Position numbers and translations under genes: made by a program. Shown here piece by piece: positions 8,157-16,603 of a stretch of DNA of 64,000 nt. A model generated the notes under the pieces. That model had not been told where the DNA came from. It saw nothing but the letters and a program-made list of their open reading frames with translations, and did not search any database. How positions within the stretch are numbered: the stretch's first letter is position 1; the number at the start of each line of letters is the position of its first letter. The stretch comes from Streptomyces avicenniae (GTDB lineage Bacteria; Actinomycetota; Actinomycetes; Streptomycetales; Streptomycetaceae): NCBI RefSeq assembly GCF_000719135.1, contig NZ_JOEK01000002.1:522640-586639 (forward strand). Direction: 5' to 3'.

Positions 8157-9137
8157 GTGAGCGAAACCGGCAAAATAGACGCAGCGGCTGCCCGAGTCTA
8201 CCGACTCCGCGTCATCCATCCCACGGATCCGGTCGAACGTATCGCGGTCCGCGCGGATCTGCCGGTCGAGGACGTCGTCCTCGCGGAGTCCCGACTGGCC
8301 GAGCTGGGGCTGCTGCGCCCGTCGCCGAGCGGCGGCCGGGTCGCCATCAGCCCCGAGAGCGCCGCCGACGCCCTGCTCGCGCCCATGGAGCAGGACATCC
8401 TGGAGCGCCGGATAGCGATGGCCGCCACCCGCGCCCGGCTGCACGCGCTCTCCGGCGACTACCTGGAGGCCCGCAGCCTGCGGTCGGCCAAGAGCAGCAT
8501 CGAGATCGTCGAGGGCATCGACAACATCCGCGCCGTCATCGACGACCTCGGCCGCACCTGCGCCAAGTCGCTCGACGCGCTGGTCCCCGGCGGCGCGCAG
8601 TCCGACGCGTCGCTGCGCGCGGCCGTCGCCGTGGACCTCGAACTCCTCTCCCGCGGCATCCGCATCCGCTCCCTCTTCCAGCACACCGCGCGGACGCACC
8701 GCGCGACGGCCGTCTACGCCGCGACGCTCGCGGGCGCGGGCGGCCAGGTGCGCAGCACCAGCGTGCTGCCGACGCGGATGCTCATCTACGACGAGTGCGC
8801 CGTGCTGCCGCTCGACCCGCTGGACACCGCCGCCGGGGGTGCCCTGGTGCGCGATCCTGCCGTCCTCAAGTTCCTGAAGCAGCTCTTCGAGCACTACTGG
8901 GACCGGGCGCTGGACTTCGCGGAGGACGAGCAGAAGGCGGGCCCGGAGCCGACCGGCGTGGAGCGTGAGGTGCTGCTGCTGATGGCGGCGGGCAAGAAGG
9001 ACGAGGCGATAGCGCACCAACTGGGCATGTCGCCGCGGTCGGTCAGCCGGATCGTCGCGCGCCTGATGGAGCGTCTGGAGGCGGACAGCCGCTTCCAGGC
9101 CGGGGTCCGCGCCGCGCAGAGCGGCTGGCTCTCCTGA
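8157..9137 (+). CDS. TrmB-like/LuxR-type transcriptional regulator, copy 1
   Basis: A regulator of 326 residues. The N-terminal 60 residues form a TrmB-like winged helix (RVYRLRVIHPTDPVERIAVRADLP), followed by an effector-type middle region with IEIVEGIDNIRAVIDDL, and a C-terminal LuxR/GerE helix-turn-helix (EREVLLLMAAGKKDEAIAHQLGMSPRSVSRIV, about residues 265-305). There is no phosphoacceptor receiver domain. This architecture is common near natural-product and peptide loci in Streptomyces. The GTG start is preceded by GAGGAAGA. It is divergent from the small peptide operon, and the second regulator copy follows it after only 11 bases, so they are probably co-transcribed. Confidence 0.82.
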   Translation: MSETGKIDAAAARVYRLRVIHPTDPVERIAVRADLPVEDVVLAESRLAELGLLRPSPSGGRVAISPESAADALLAPMEQDILERRIAMAATRARLHALSGDYLEARSLRSAKSSIEIVEGIDNIRAVIDDLGRTCAKSLDALVPGGAQSDASLRAAVAVDLELLSRGIRIRSLFQHTARTHRATAVYAATLAGAGGQVRSTSVLPTRMLIYDECAVLPLDPLDTAAGGALVRDPAVLKFLKQLFEHYWDRALDFAEDEQKAGPEPTGVEREVLLLMAAGKKDEAIAHQLGMSPRSVSRIVARLMERLEADSRFQAGVRAAQSGWLS

Positions 9138-9148
9138 GGGGTCTGCCG

Positions 9149-10132
9149 ATGCACGGGGAACGGGAGCTGGACGCCGTCACCGTCCGCGTCTACCAGCTGC
9201 GGGTCACGCATCCGACGGACGGCCTGGGGCAGTTGGCCGCCCGCGCCGGGCTCGCGCCCGAGGAGACCGCGCGCGCGGAGGGGCGGCTGCTCGCCCTCGG
9301 CCTGCTCCAGCGCTCACCGGGCGGCGGCTGGGTGGCGATCAACCCGGAGAGCGCGGCGGAGAACCTGCTCGCACCGGCGGAACAGGGCATACTCCAGCGG
9401 CGCATCGCCATGGCCGCCACCCGCGAGCAGCTGCTCGCGCTCTCGGGTGACTACCTGGAGGCCAGGGGCATGCGCTCGGCCCGCAGCAGCATCGAGATCG
9501 TGGAGGGCATCGACAACATCCGCGCCGTCATCGACGACCTGGCGCGCAACTGCGTGCGCTGCCTGGACGTCCTCGTGCCGGGCGGCGGGCAGAGCGAGGT
9601 GGCCATCAGGGCGGCCCTGCCGCTCGACCTGGCGCTGCGGGCGCGGCGCGTGGAGATCAGGGCACTTTTCCAGCACACGGCGCGCCGCCACCGCGCGACG
9701 CTCCAGTACATGCAGCGCCTCGGCCTGGCGGGCGCCCAGGTCCGCACGAGCAGCACGCTCCCGGCCCGGATGCAGATCTACGACCGCGAGTGCACGGTGC
9801 TGCCCCTCGACCCGCTGCGGGCGCAGGCGGGGGTGGCGATCGTGCGTGACCCGGCGGTGCTGCGCTTCCTGTGCCAGCTGTTCGACCTGTGCTGGGCGGA
9901 CGGGACGGACTTCGGCGAGACGGAGGAGGCGGGCGGCCCCGAGCCGGTCGGCACCGAGCGCGAGGTCCTGCTGCTGATGGCGGCGGGGCGGACGAACGAC
10001 GAGATCGCGCGCAGCCTCGGGCTGTCGCAGCGGTCGGTGAGCCGGACCGTCGCGCGGCTCATGGCGCGGCTCGACGCGTCCAACCGCTTCCAGGCCGGGG
10101 CCCTGGCCGCGCTGCGCGGCTGGCTGGCCTGA
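9149..10132 (+). CDS. TrmB-like/LuxR-type transcriptional regulator, copy 2
   Basis: A protein of 327 residues with the same architecture as its upstream neighbour and long stretches of identity to it, for example SSIEIVEGIDNIRAVIDDL in the middle domain and QRSVSRTVARLMARLD in the C-terminal helix-turn-helix. It is plainly a tandem duplicate that has diverged most in the N-terminal half and at the recognition helix (TNDEIARSLGLS versus KKDEAIAHQLGMS). GAGGGG lies before the ATG. A pair of this kind could form heterodimers or split activator and repressor roles; that is inference. A strong hairpin begins directly after its stop. Confidence 0.82.
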   Translation: MHGERELDAVTVRVYQLRVTHPTDGLGQLAARAGLAPEETARAEGRLLALGLLQRSPGGGWVAINPESAAENLLAPAEQGILQRRIAMAATREQLLALSGDYLEARGMRSARSSIEIVEGIDNIRAVIDDLARNCVRCLDVLVPGGGQSEVAIRAALPLDLALRARRVEIRALFQHTARRHRATLQYMQRLGLAGAQVRTSSTLPARMQIYDRECTVLPLDPLRAQAGVAIVRDPAVLRFLCQLFDLCWADGTDFGETEEAGGPEPVGTEREVLLLMAAGRTNDEIARSLGLSQRSVSRTVARLMARLDASNRFQAGALAALRGWLA

Positions 10133-10158
10133 GCGGCCGGGGCCGGGGCCCCGGCCGC
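10133..10158. terminator. Hairpin between convergent genes
   Basis: Arms of 12 bases, 10133-10144 and 10147-10158, are perfectly complementary with a two-base loop and start right after the stop of the second LuxR-type gene. The convergent penicillin-binding protein gene ends at 10183. There is no T-run, as is usual for Streptomyces terminators; it could act in both directions. Confidence 0.65.
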
Positions 10159-10182
10159 CTCACGGGGCGTCCTGGCGCCGTC

Positions 10183-12114
10183 TCACAGCGCGTTCAGGAA
10201 GTCGGCGGCGACCGGACCCGCGTCCGAGCCGCCGGAGCCCCCGTCCTCCAGCACGACGGCGAACGCGAGGTCGTCCTCGCCGAGGAAGCCGATCATCCAG
10301 GCGTTGGTGGACGTCTCGCCGTCCCCGTCCGCGTCGAACTCCGCCGTGCCCGTCTTGGCGGCGGGCGCACCGGCGACACCGGCGAGCGCCGAGGCGCTGC
10401 CCTCGGTCACCGTGTCCCGCATCAGGGTGCGCAGCGCCTCGACGGTCCCCTCGGCGAGCTGGGAGGGCGCCTCGTACGGCTGCTCCACCGCGTCGGGCAC
10501 CAGCAGCGGCTGGCGGAACGTGCCGTCCGCCACCGTCGCGGCGACCGAGGCCATGACCAACGGGCTGGCCTGGACCTGCCCTTGGCCGATCAGCGCGGCG
10601 GCGAGCGCGTTGTCGCCTTCGGGCAGGGGCACGCTGCCGTCGAAGCTGGTGGCGCCGACGCTCCACTCGCCGCCGATGCCGAACGCCTCGGCCGTGCGCA
10701 CCAGGGCCTCGGGATCGACGCGGTCACGGTTGCCGATGAAGGCGGTGTTGCAGGAGGCGGTGAAGGCGTCGTGCAGGGTGGTGTCGGGGCCGAGTTCGAA
10801 GCGGCCCTGGTTCTCGAACGGCTGGCCGTCCACGGTGACGGTCTGCGGGCAGCCGAGCACGTCGCCCGGGGCGGTGCCGCCCTCGATGAGCGCGGCGGCC
10901 GTGACGACCTTGAAGGTCGATCCTGGCGCCAACTGACCCTGGAAGGAGCGGTTGAACGCGTCCTCCGGCCAGTCGGCCGCCGCCAGGACCTCGCCCGTCG
11001 AGGGCCGCAGCGCCACTATCGAGCCCGCGCGGTCCACCGCGGCGAGCGCCTCCTCGGCGGCGCGCTGCACGGCCGGGTCGATCGTGGTGCGCACCGGCGC
11101 CCCTGACTCCCCGCCCTCCTGGGTGAAGAGCGTGTCCACGGCCGCGCCCGACGCGCGCTCGGCGATGACGACGGCGGCCGACGGGGACCCGGCGAGCTGT
11201 TCGTCGTACCGCTCCTGGAGGCCGGAGGCCCCCGCCCCCGACTCCGGGTCGAGCCCGCCGACCAAGGGCCGGGCGGCGAACGCCAGGGGCCTGGTGCCCT
11301 CCTCGAACTGGAGGCCCTCGACGGCCCGCAGCGCGTCCTCCGCGTCACGGAACGCCGCGTCGCGCAGCGTGATGACGTCCAGTGCCTGGTCGGGTTCTGC
11401 CGCCTCGACGCGCTCGGCCAGCGCGTCGGTGTCGATGCCCGCCTCCAGGCCGTCGAGCGCCGCCCAGGCGGCCTCGGGGTCGCTGAGCAGGGCGGGCCAG
11501 ATGCTGACGTTCCAGACGGTGGCGGGTCCGGCGAGCTGGCTGCCGTCCGCCGCGAGTATGGGCGCGCGCTGCGGTTCGTCCACGGACAGGACGAGGGTCT
11601 GGCCCTCTTCGAGCCGGGGGTGGACGAGCCCGGACGCCCAGGCGACGGTCCAGGCGTCCTCCCCCGACTCCGTGTCGGGCTGGACGACGGCGGCGGACTC
11701 GTAACTCCACTCCCCCACGCCCTCCAGCGTGAAGGTGGCGGTGAAGGGGACCGTCAGCGACCCGGCGGGCACGTCGGCGCCCTCGGCCTCGGCGGGATCC
11801 CCGGTGAGCGTGAACTCGGCGCTCTCGGGGCGCAGATACTGGGCCACGGACTCCAGCAGGGACCTGGCGGCCTCGGGGTCGTCGGTGTGGGTGGCGGCCT
11901 GCGCCGGGTCACCGGCCGCCCAGGCGTCGAGGAACGCCCGCGCCTGCGCGACCGCCTCGTCCGAGCCGTCGTCCTCGTCACCGCCGCGCAGCAGCAGGAC
12001 CGCGCCCACGGCGAGGAGGGTGACGGCGACCGCCCCCGCTATGACCTTTGTCCGGTACGTCCGCCAGCTGCCCGGCCGTCTGTCGGTGTCCCACCCCACT
12101 GCGTCGTTCCCCAT
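10183..12114 (-). CDS. Class B-like penicillin-binding protein (MecA_N/transpeptidase)
   Basis: A protein of 643 residues. There is one N-terminal membrane helix (about 24-42), an NTF2-like MecA_N domain (about 53-165), a linker or dimerisation region, and a transpeptidase domain from about 340. The active-site motifs are all present: STFK at 399-402 (nucleophile Ser399), SCN at 454-456 and KTG at 587-589. It should cross-link peptidoglycan on the outside of the membrane and be a beta-lactam target. The gene is monocistronic on the minus strand, between the tmRNA gene and the regulator pair. No penicillinase or sensor gene is nearby, so I do not read it as a resistance determinant. Confidence 0.88.
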   Translation of the reverse strand: MGNDAVGWDTDRRPGSWRTYRTKVIAGAVAVTLLAVGAVLLLRGGDEDDGSDEAVAQARAFLDAWAAGDPAQAATHTDDPEAARSLLESVAQYLRPESAEFTLTGDPAEAEGADVPAGSLTVPFTATFTLEGVGEWSYESAAVVQPDTESGEDAWTVAWASGLVHPRLEEGQTLVLSVDEPQRAPILAADGSQLAGPATVWNVSIWPALLSDPEAAWAALDGLEAGIDTDALAERVEAAEPDQALDVITLRDAAFRDAEDALRAVEGLQFEEGTRPLAFAARPLVGGLDPESGAGASGLQERYDEQLAGSPSAAVVIAERASGAAVDTLFTQEGGESGAPVRTTIDPAVQRAAEEALAAVDRAGSIVALRPSTGEVLAAADWPEDAFNRSFQGQLAPGSTFKVVTAAALIEGGTAPGDVLGCPQTVTVDGQPFENQGRFELGPDTTLHDAFTASCNTAFIGNRDRVDPEALVRTAEAFGIGGEWSVGATSFDGSVPLPEGDNALAAALIGQGQVQASPLVMASVAATVADGTFRQPLLVPDAVEQPYEAPSQLAEGTVEALRTLMRDTVTEGSASALAGVAGAPAAKTGTAEFDADGDGETSTNAWMIGFLGEDDLAFAVVLEDGGSGGSDAGPVAADFLNAL

Positions 12115-12161
12115 GGCGAGACCCTACCGCCCGTCCCGGCCGGGGCCCATGCCCCCCGACG

Positions 12162-12199
12162 CGTCAGCCCCGGCCCGGAGAACCGGGTCGGGGCTGACG
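12162..12199 (-). terminator. Hairpin downstream of tmRNA
   Basis: Complementary 11-base arms at 12162-12172 and 12189-12199, with further inner pairing, lie about 20 bases past the 3' end of the tmRNA on the minus strand. There is no T-run. Its position between ssrA and the PBP start suits a terminator for ssrA. Confidence 0.65.
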
Positions 12200-12217
12200 A
12201 AGTGCGGGCACAGAGAG

Positions 12218-12584
12218 TGGAGATGGCGGGAATCGAACCCGCGTCCAACGAAGAGAGAGGAGGGCTTCTCCGAGCGCAGTCCGCTGCGATTTTCTCGGCC
12301 CCGGAGATCACGCGGACAAGTCTCCGACGGGCTCAGTCACTGTGAAATGTCCCGCGCCGCTCCCGTGACCGGAACGTGCGGTGAGTCCCCTGGCTGATGC
12401 CAGTACCCGGGCCGGGAACACTCCCGGGCTGACACCTCACACTCGCTGCTCAGGCAGCGAGGGTGAAGGAATCGCGCTTGTTATTGGCGATTATTTTTTT
12501 GCGACACATGGTTAACGAGATCATTGCCGCTTCCTCGGCTCGCTTCCCCTGCTCCGACATCCGCTGTCGAAACCGATCATCCCC
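12218..12584 (-). ncRNA. ssrA: Transfer-messenger RNA (tmRNA)
   Basis: About 367 bases on the minus strand. The 5' end GGGGATGATCGGTTTCGAC pairs its first seven bases with CATCTCC near the 3' end, and the T-arm reads GGTTCGATTCC. The internal reading frame ends with the tag ANNKRDSFTLAA and a TGA at 12452-12450; the LAA ending is the usual protease-recognition signal. The CCA is not encoded, so it must be added after transcription. It rescues stalled ribosomes with SmpB, whose gene lies just upstream on the same strand. Boundaries are inferred from the acceptor-stem pairing and could be off by a base or two. Confidence 0.93.
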
Positions 12585-12641
12585 TGGGATGACGCTGAAG
12601 CCTCTGTGCCAACACCCTGTTGAGTTGTCCTGCGGTACGGC

Positions 12642-12657
12642 ACGGGACGTGTCCCGT
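12642..12657 (-). terminator. Short hairpin between smpB and ssrA
   Basis: Seven-base arms (ACGGGAC and GTCCCGT) with a two-base loop lie about 15 bases after the smpB stop and about 60 bases before the tmRNA 5' end. It may end or process the smpB transcript. Weak by itself. Confidence 0.35.
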
Positions 12658-12671
12658 CCCTCCATCATACG

Positions 12672-13151
12672 TCACGCGCGCTGGCGGCGGCGGGCCGCGG
12701 AGATCGCGCGGTCCGACTCACGGCGGTCCTGCTTCTCGCGGAGCGTCTGCCGCTTGTCGTACTCCCGCTTGCCGCGCGCGAGCGCCAGCTCCAGCTTCGC
12801 CCGGCCGTCCTTGAAGTACAGGGCGATCGGCACGAGCGTGAGGCCGCTCTCCTGCGTCTTGCCGACCAGCTTGTCGATCTCCGAGCGGTGCAGCAGCAGC
12901 TTGCGCCGACGACGGGCGCTGTGGTTGGTCCACGTGCCCTGCGTGTACTCGGGGATGTGGACGTTGTGCAGCCAGACCTCGCCGCCGTCGATCTGCGCGA
13001 AGCCGTCCACCAGGGACGCGCGCCCCTGCCGCAGGGACTTCACCTCGGTGCCGGTCAGTACCAGACCGCACTCGTACGTATCCAGAATGTGATAGTCGTG
13101 CCGCGCGCGCTTGTGCTGCGCGATCAGCTTCCGACCCTTTTCCTTTGCCAT
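12672..13151 (-). CDS. smpB: SsrA-binding protein SmpB
   Basis: A protein of 159 residues, the usual length for SmpB. Recognisable segments are [24 protein letters not shown] near the start, the central [12 protein letters not shown], and a basic C-terminal tail ([18 protein letters not shown]) that enters the empty mRNA channel. It binds tmRNA and delivers it to stalled ribosomes in the cytoplasm. Its gene lies directly upstream of ssrA on the same strand, the common actinobacterial arrangement. The ATG at 13151 begins [12 protein letters not shown]. Confidence 0.95.
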   Translation of the reverse strand: MAKEKGRKLIAQHKRARHDYHILDTYECGLVLTGTEVKSLRQGRASLVDGFAQIDGGEVWLHNVHIPEYTQGTWTNHSARRRRKLLLHRSEIDKLVGKTQESGLTLVPIALYFKDGRAKLELALARGKREYDKRQTLREKQDRRESDRAISAARRRQRA

Positions 13152-13221
13152 GGCCTGCCAAGTCTACGTCGGGTACGACAACGGTGCGGCGGCCCAGTAA
13201 ACCGGGCCCCCGCGGTGGGCG

Positions 13222-14322
13222 CTAACGACTTCCCGCCAGCCCGCCGAGGACCGTGCCCGCGCTCTCCTGCGCGTCCTCGCCAGGACCGACCACCAGATCG
13301 GGCACGAGGCCGTCCTCGTCCACGACACGCCCCGAGGGCGTCGCGTAGTGGCCCACGGTCAGCTCGGCGACCGAGCCGTCCGGCTGGACGCTCGGCATCT
13401 GCACCGTGCCCTTGCCGAAGGTCCGCCCGCCGACGACGACCGCACGGCCGCGGTCCTGGAGCGCGCCGGTCACCAGCTCGGCAGAACTCATCGTCCCGCC
13501 GTCCACCAGGACCACGAGCGGCGTCCTGGTGTCCCCGCCGGGCTCGGCGTGCAGGGCGCGCTGCTCGCCGTGGACGTCGTACGTGGCGACCAGGCCGCCG
13601 TCGAGGAAGACGGACGCGGCGCCCGCCGCCTCCGTGAGAAGACCGCCCGCGTTGCCCCGCAGGTCGAGGACCAGCCCGTCCCCCGCGGGCGCGGACGCGA
13701 CGGCGTCGCGCAGCAGCTCGGCGGTGCCCTGCGTGAAGGAGGCGACGCGCACGCGGGTCACGCCGGGGGCGTCGCGGCTGACGGACACCGGCTCGGTGGT
13801 CAGCCTGGCCCGCGCCACGACGGCCGACCAGTGGCGCCCGTCCCGTTCGAGACCGACGCGCACCGTCGAGCCGGGGCCCGCGGCGGACGGCTCGTCGCTG
13901 CCGCGCAGCCGCGCGACGGTGTCGGTGACGGCCCGGCCGTCCACCGGCACGCCGTCCACCGTCCGCAGCGTGTCCCCTGCCAGGACGCCCGCCCGCTCGG
14001 CCGGGCTGTCCGCGTGGACCTCGCTCACCTCGACGCGGCCCGCCGCGGTGCGGACGACCGCTATGCCGGTGCCGACGTACTCACCGGCCAGCGCGTGCCG
14101 CAGCCGCTCGTACTCCTCGGGCGAGTACGCGGAGGCCCAGCGGTCACCGCTGCGGTTCACCAGCAGCTCGGCGTCCGCGACCGGGGCGTCGGCGCCGCGC
14201 GCCGCGCTCTCCGGCCAGGAGCCGGTGGCCGCGCCGGTCACCAGGACGCCGAGGAAGACACCTGCCAGGGTCGCCCCACGCCGTACGGAGTGGGGCGAAC
14301 GACTGTGGCTCGCACGGGACAT
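13222..14322 (-). CDS. S41-family C-terminal processing protease with PDZ domain
   Basis: A protein of 366 residues. It has an N-terminal membrane anchor or signal (about 15-34), a PDZ domain (about 82-165, with GIAVVRTAAGRVEVSEV), and a S41 catalytic domain with DLRGNAGG near 220-227, the serine in GGTMSSAEL (Ser279 or Ser280) and the lysine in FGKGTVQ (Lys304). These form the Ser-Lys dyad of tail-specific proteases. It acts outside the membrane on protein C-termini. The gene lies downstream of ftsX on the same strand. Its conserved place beside ftsEX suggests a link to cell-wall hydrolase control, but that is inference. Confidence 0.9.
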   Translation of the reverse strand: MSRASHSRSPHSVRRGATLAGVFLGVLVTGAATGSWPESAARGADAPVADAELLVNRSGDRWASAYSPEEYERLRHALAGEYVGTGIAVVRTAAGRVEVSEVHADSPAERAGVLAGDTLRTVDGVPVDGRAVTDTVARLRGSDEPSAAGPGSTVRVGLERDGRHWSAVVARARLTTEPVSVSRDAPGVTRVRVASFTQGTAELLRDAVASAPAGDGLVLDLRGNAGGLLTEAAGAASVFLDGGLVATYDVHGEQRALHAEPGGDTRTPLVVLVDGGTMSSAELVTGALQDRGRAVVVGGRTFGKGTVQMPSVQPDGSVAELTVGHYATPSGRVVDEDGLVPDLVVGPGEDAQESAGTVLGGLAGSR

Positions 14323-14402
14323 GCTGCGGAGTGTAGGCCACGCCCCCGGGGCTCACGGGAGTCCCCGCGCCCCCGTGCGGCGGGCGGCCGGGCGCGCCCC
14401 GA

Positions 14403-15311
14403 TCACACCTTCAGGTACTTGCGCAGCGCGAAGAACGCCGCCACCGAGGGCATGAACGCCCCGACCACCAGCACCATCGGCAACACACCGAGCACGGCGT
14501 CCCAGCCGATGAACTCGATCAGCGGGATCTCCTGCGCCAGGAAGTTGTTGATCGCGAAGTACTTGACGCCCACTATCAACACGCAGGCGAACAGGGCCCC
14601 GAGCACGCCCGCGATCGCCGCCTCCAGGATGAACGGCATCTGGATGTACAGGCCGGACGCGCCGACCAGCCGCATGATCCCCGTCTCACGACGCCTGCTG
14701 AACGCCGACACACGCACCGTGTTGACGATCAGCAGCAGCGCGACGACGAGCATCAGCGCCATGAGGCCGAGCGCCGCGTAGTTGACGCCGTTCAGCAGGT
14801 TGAAGAGGTTCTCCAGCTGCGAGCGCTGATCGACGACCTCGTAGACGCCGTCACGCCCGGCGAACGCCGAGGAGATCACGTCGTACTGCGTCGGGTCGAA
14901 CAGGGCGACGCGGAACGACTCCTGCATCTGCTCCGCCGTGACGACGGCGGCGAGCGGCGAGTCGGCCTGCTGCTCCTCGTAGTGCTGGTACGCCTCGGCC
15001 GCGGACTCGTAGTGCACGTCCTCGACGATGTCGAACTCGGTCAGCTCGGCCTCGATCTGGTCCTTCTGCTCCTGGGTGACGGCGCCGCGCCGACAGGCGG
15101 GCGAGTCGGCGTCCAGCTCGCTGCAGAGGAATATCGAGACCTCGACCTTGTCGTACCAGTAGTCCTTCATGCTGTCCACCTGCTGGCGAGCCAGCAGGGC
15201 GCCGCCGAGCAGCGACAGGGACAGGGCGACCGAGACGATCACCGCGAAGGTCATGGTGAGGTTCCGGCGGAGACCGACACCGATCTCCGACAGGACGAAG
15301 TGGGCGCGCAT
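14403..15311 (-). CDS. ftsX: Cell division protein FtsX
   Basis: A protein of 302 residues with four membrane helices: one near 20-40, then a large extracytoplasmic loop (about 45-175) and three helices from about 178 to 295, ending FFALRKYLKV. This is the FtsX topology, with an N-terminal signature in SEIGVGLRRNLTMTFAVIVS. With FtsE it forms an ABC-like complex that controls peptidoglycan hydrolases at the septum. The extracellular loop holds two Cys (LCSELDADSPACRRG) that could pair. The gene starts 21 bases after the ftsE stop, so the two are one operon. Confidence 0.95.
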   Translation of the reverse strand: MRAHFVLSEIGVGLRRNLTMTFAVIVSVALSLSLLGGALLARQQVDSMKDYWYDKVEVSIFLCSELDADSPACRRGAVTQEQKDQIEAELTEFDIVEDVHYESAAEAYQHYEEQQADSPLAAVVTAEQMQESFRVALFDPTQYDVISSAFAGRDGVYEVVDQRSQLENLFNLLNGVNYAALGLMALMLVVALLLIVNTVRVSAFSRRRETGIMRLVGASGLYIQMPFILEAAIAGVLGALFACVLIVGVKYFAINNFLAQEIPLIEFIGWDAVLGVLPMVLVVGAFMPSVAAFFALRKYLKV

Positions 15312-15332
15312 GGCGTCCTTTCCGTGGATGAG

Positions 15333-16022
15333 TCAGTGCTGGTAGCCGTAGACGCCGCGCTGCTGGTCGCGGACGAGACGGCCCTTCTCCAGCTCGATCA
15401 CGCGCTTGCGCATCTGGTCCACGATCTGCGCGTCGTGGGTCGCCATCACCACGGTCGTGCCGGTTCTGTTGATGCGGTCGAGCAGCTTCATGATGCCCAC
15501 CGACGTCTGCGGGTCGAGGTTGCCCGTCGGCTCGTCGGCGATCAGCAGCATCGGGCGGTTGACGAACGCGCGCGCGATGGCGACGCGTTGCTGCTCACCG
15601 CCGGACAGCTCGCCCGGCATCCGCTCCTCCTTGCCGCCGAGGCCGACCAGGTCGAGCACCTCGGGCACGGTCTTGCGGATCTGGCCGCGCGGGCGGCCGA
15701 TGACCTCCAGGGCGAACGCGACGTTCTCGCCGACCGTCTTGTTGGGCAGCAGCCGGAAGTCCTGGAAGACCGTGCCCAACTGGCGCCGCACCTGGGGCAC
15801 CTTCCAGTTGGACAGCCGGCCGAGGTCCTTGCCGAGGACGTGGACCGAGCCGGTCGAGGCCCGCTCCTCGCGCAGCAGGAGCCGCAGGAACGTGGACTTG
15901 CCCGAGCCGGAGGAACCCACCAGGAAGACGAACTCGCCGCGCTCGACCTCCAGGGAGACGTCCCGCAACGCCGGCGCGTTCTGCCGGGGATACGTCTTGG
16001 ACACGTTGTCGAATCGGATCAC
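15333..16022 (-). CDS. ftsE: Cell division ATP-binding protein FtsE
   Basis: A protein of 229 residues, the standard length. It carries Walker [10 protein letters not shown], the signature [14 protein letters not shown], Walker [13 protein letters not shown] and the H-loop ATHD. It powers FtsX at the inner face of the membrane. The start is a GTG at 16022; no strong ribosome binding site is visible before it. It is the first gene of the ftsE-ftsX pair. Confidence 0.95.
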   Translation of the reverse strand: MIRFDNVSKTYPRQNAPALRDVSLEVERGEFVFLVGSSGSGKSTFLRLLLREERASTGSVHVLGKDLGRLSNWKVPQVRRQLGTVFQDFRLLPNKTVGENVAFALEVIGRPRGQIRKTVPEVLDLVGLGGKEERMPGELSGGEQQRVAIARAFVNRPMLLIADEPTGNLDPQTSVGIMKLLDRINRTGTTVVMATHDAQIVDQMRKRVIELEKGRLVRDQQRGVYGYQH

Positions 16023-16296
16023 GGTTACACCATGTCGTTATGGGGTACATGCGAGGGGCTCCCCCTTGCTGGGGCAGACCCTACGCGAACCGGCGCCCCG
16101 TCCGCAGGCAGCGTCCCGTCGCATCCCCTTTGTCCGGTCACCGGGCGCGCCGTCACGCGTACGCGCCGCTCCCGCCCCGCTCGTCCGCCGGGGCGCGGCG
16201 GGTCGGGGTTACGTCACAGTGCGGGCCGGGCTTCTGCGTTTCCGGCCGCCTCCTGGCAGAGTGGAGGGCGAGGGGGACACGAGAGGAGACGATCGC

Positions 16297-16494
16297 ATGA
16301 CCGCCGACTGGCTGGTGTGCGCGAACTGCGCGGGGCGGGTGAGCGAGGGCAGGTGCGCGGTCTGCCGCGCCGAGCGGGCCCGGCTGCGGGACGCCGAGCG
16401 CGGTTCCTGGGCCTCCCTGGGCGGACCTGCGGGGCTCGCGGCCCTGCTGCTGGCGCTGGTCGCCGTCTGTCTGCTGGTGGCGCGACCGGCCTGA
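16297..16494 (+). CDS. Small zinc-ribbon membrane protein
   Basis: A 65-residue product. CANCAGRVSEGRCAVC holds two CxxC pairs that should bind one zinc, and a C-terminal hydrophobic helix (about 43-62) anchors it in the membrane. AGGAGACGATCGC gives a good ribosome binding site before the ATG at 16297. It is alone on the plus strand, divergent from ftsE and ended by a strong palindromic terminator. Small proteins of this type are conserved at this place in Streptomyces as far as I recall; function unknown. Confidence 0.75.
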   Translation: MTADWLVCANCAGRVSEGRCAVCRAERARLRDAERGSWASLGGPAGLAALLLALVAVCLLVARPA

Positions 16495-16537
16495 GCCGCG
16501 TCCGTACGTGGGACGGTCGGCAGGACGGGAGAACACG

Positions 16538-16569
16538 GAAGGGCCCGGAGCGATCGCTCCGGGCCCTTC
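16538..16569. terminator. Perfect 32-base palindromic terminator
   Basis: Two perfectly complementary 16-base arms meet without a loop at 16553/16554. It lies between the plus-strand zinc-ribbon gene and the minus-strand repeat-protein gene, so it can end transcripts from both sides. Confidence 0.75.
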
Positions 16570-16603
16570 ACGCTGTGCGCGCGGTACGCGTCGCGGGGTG
16601 CCG

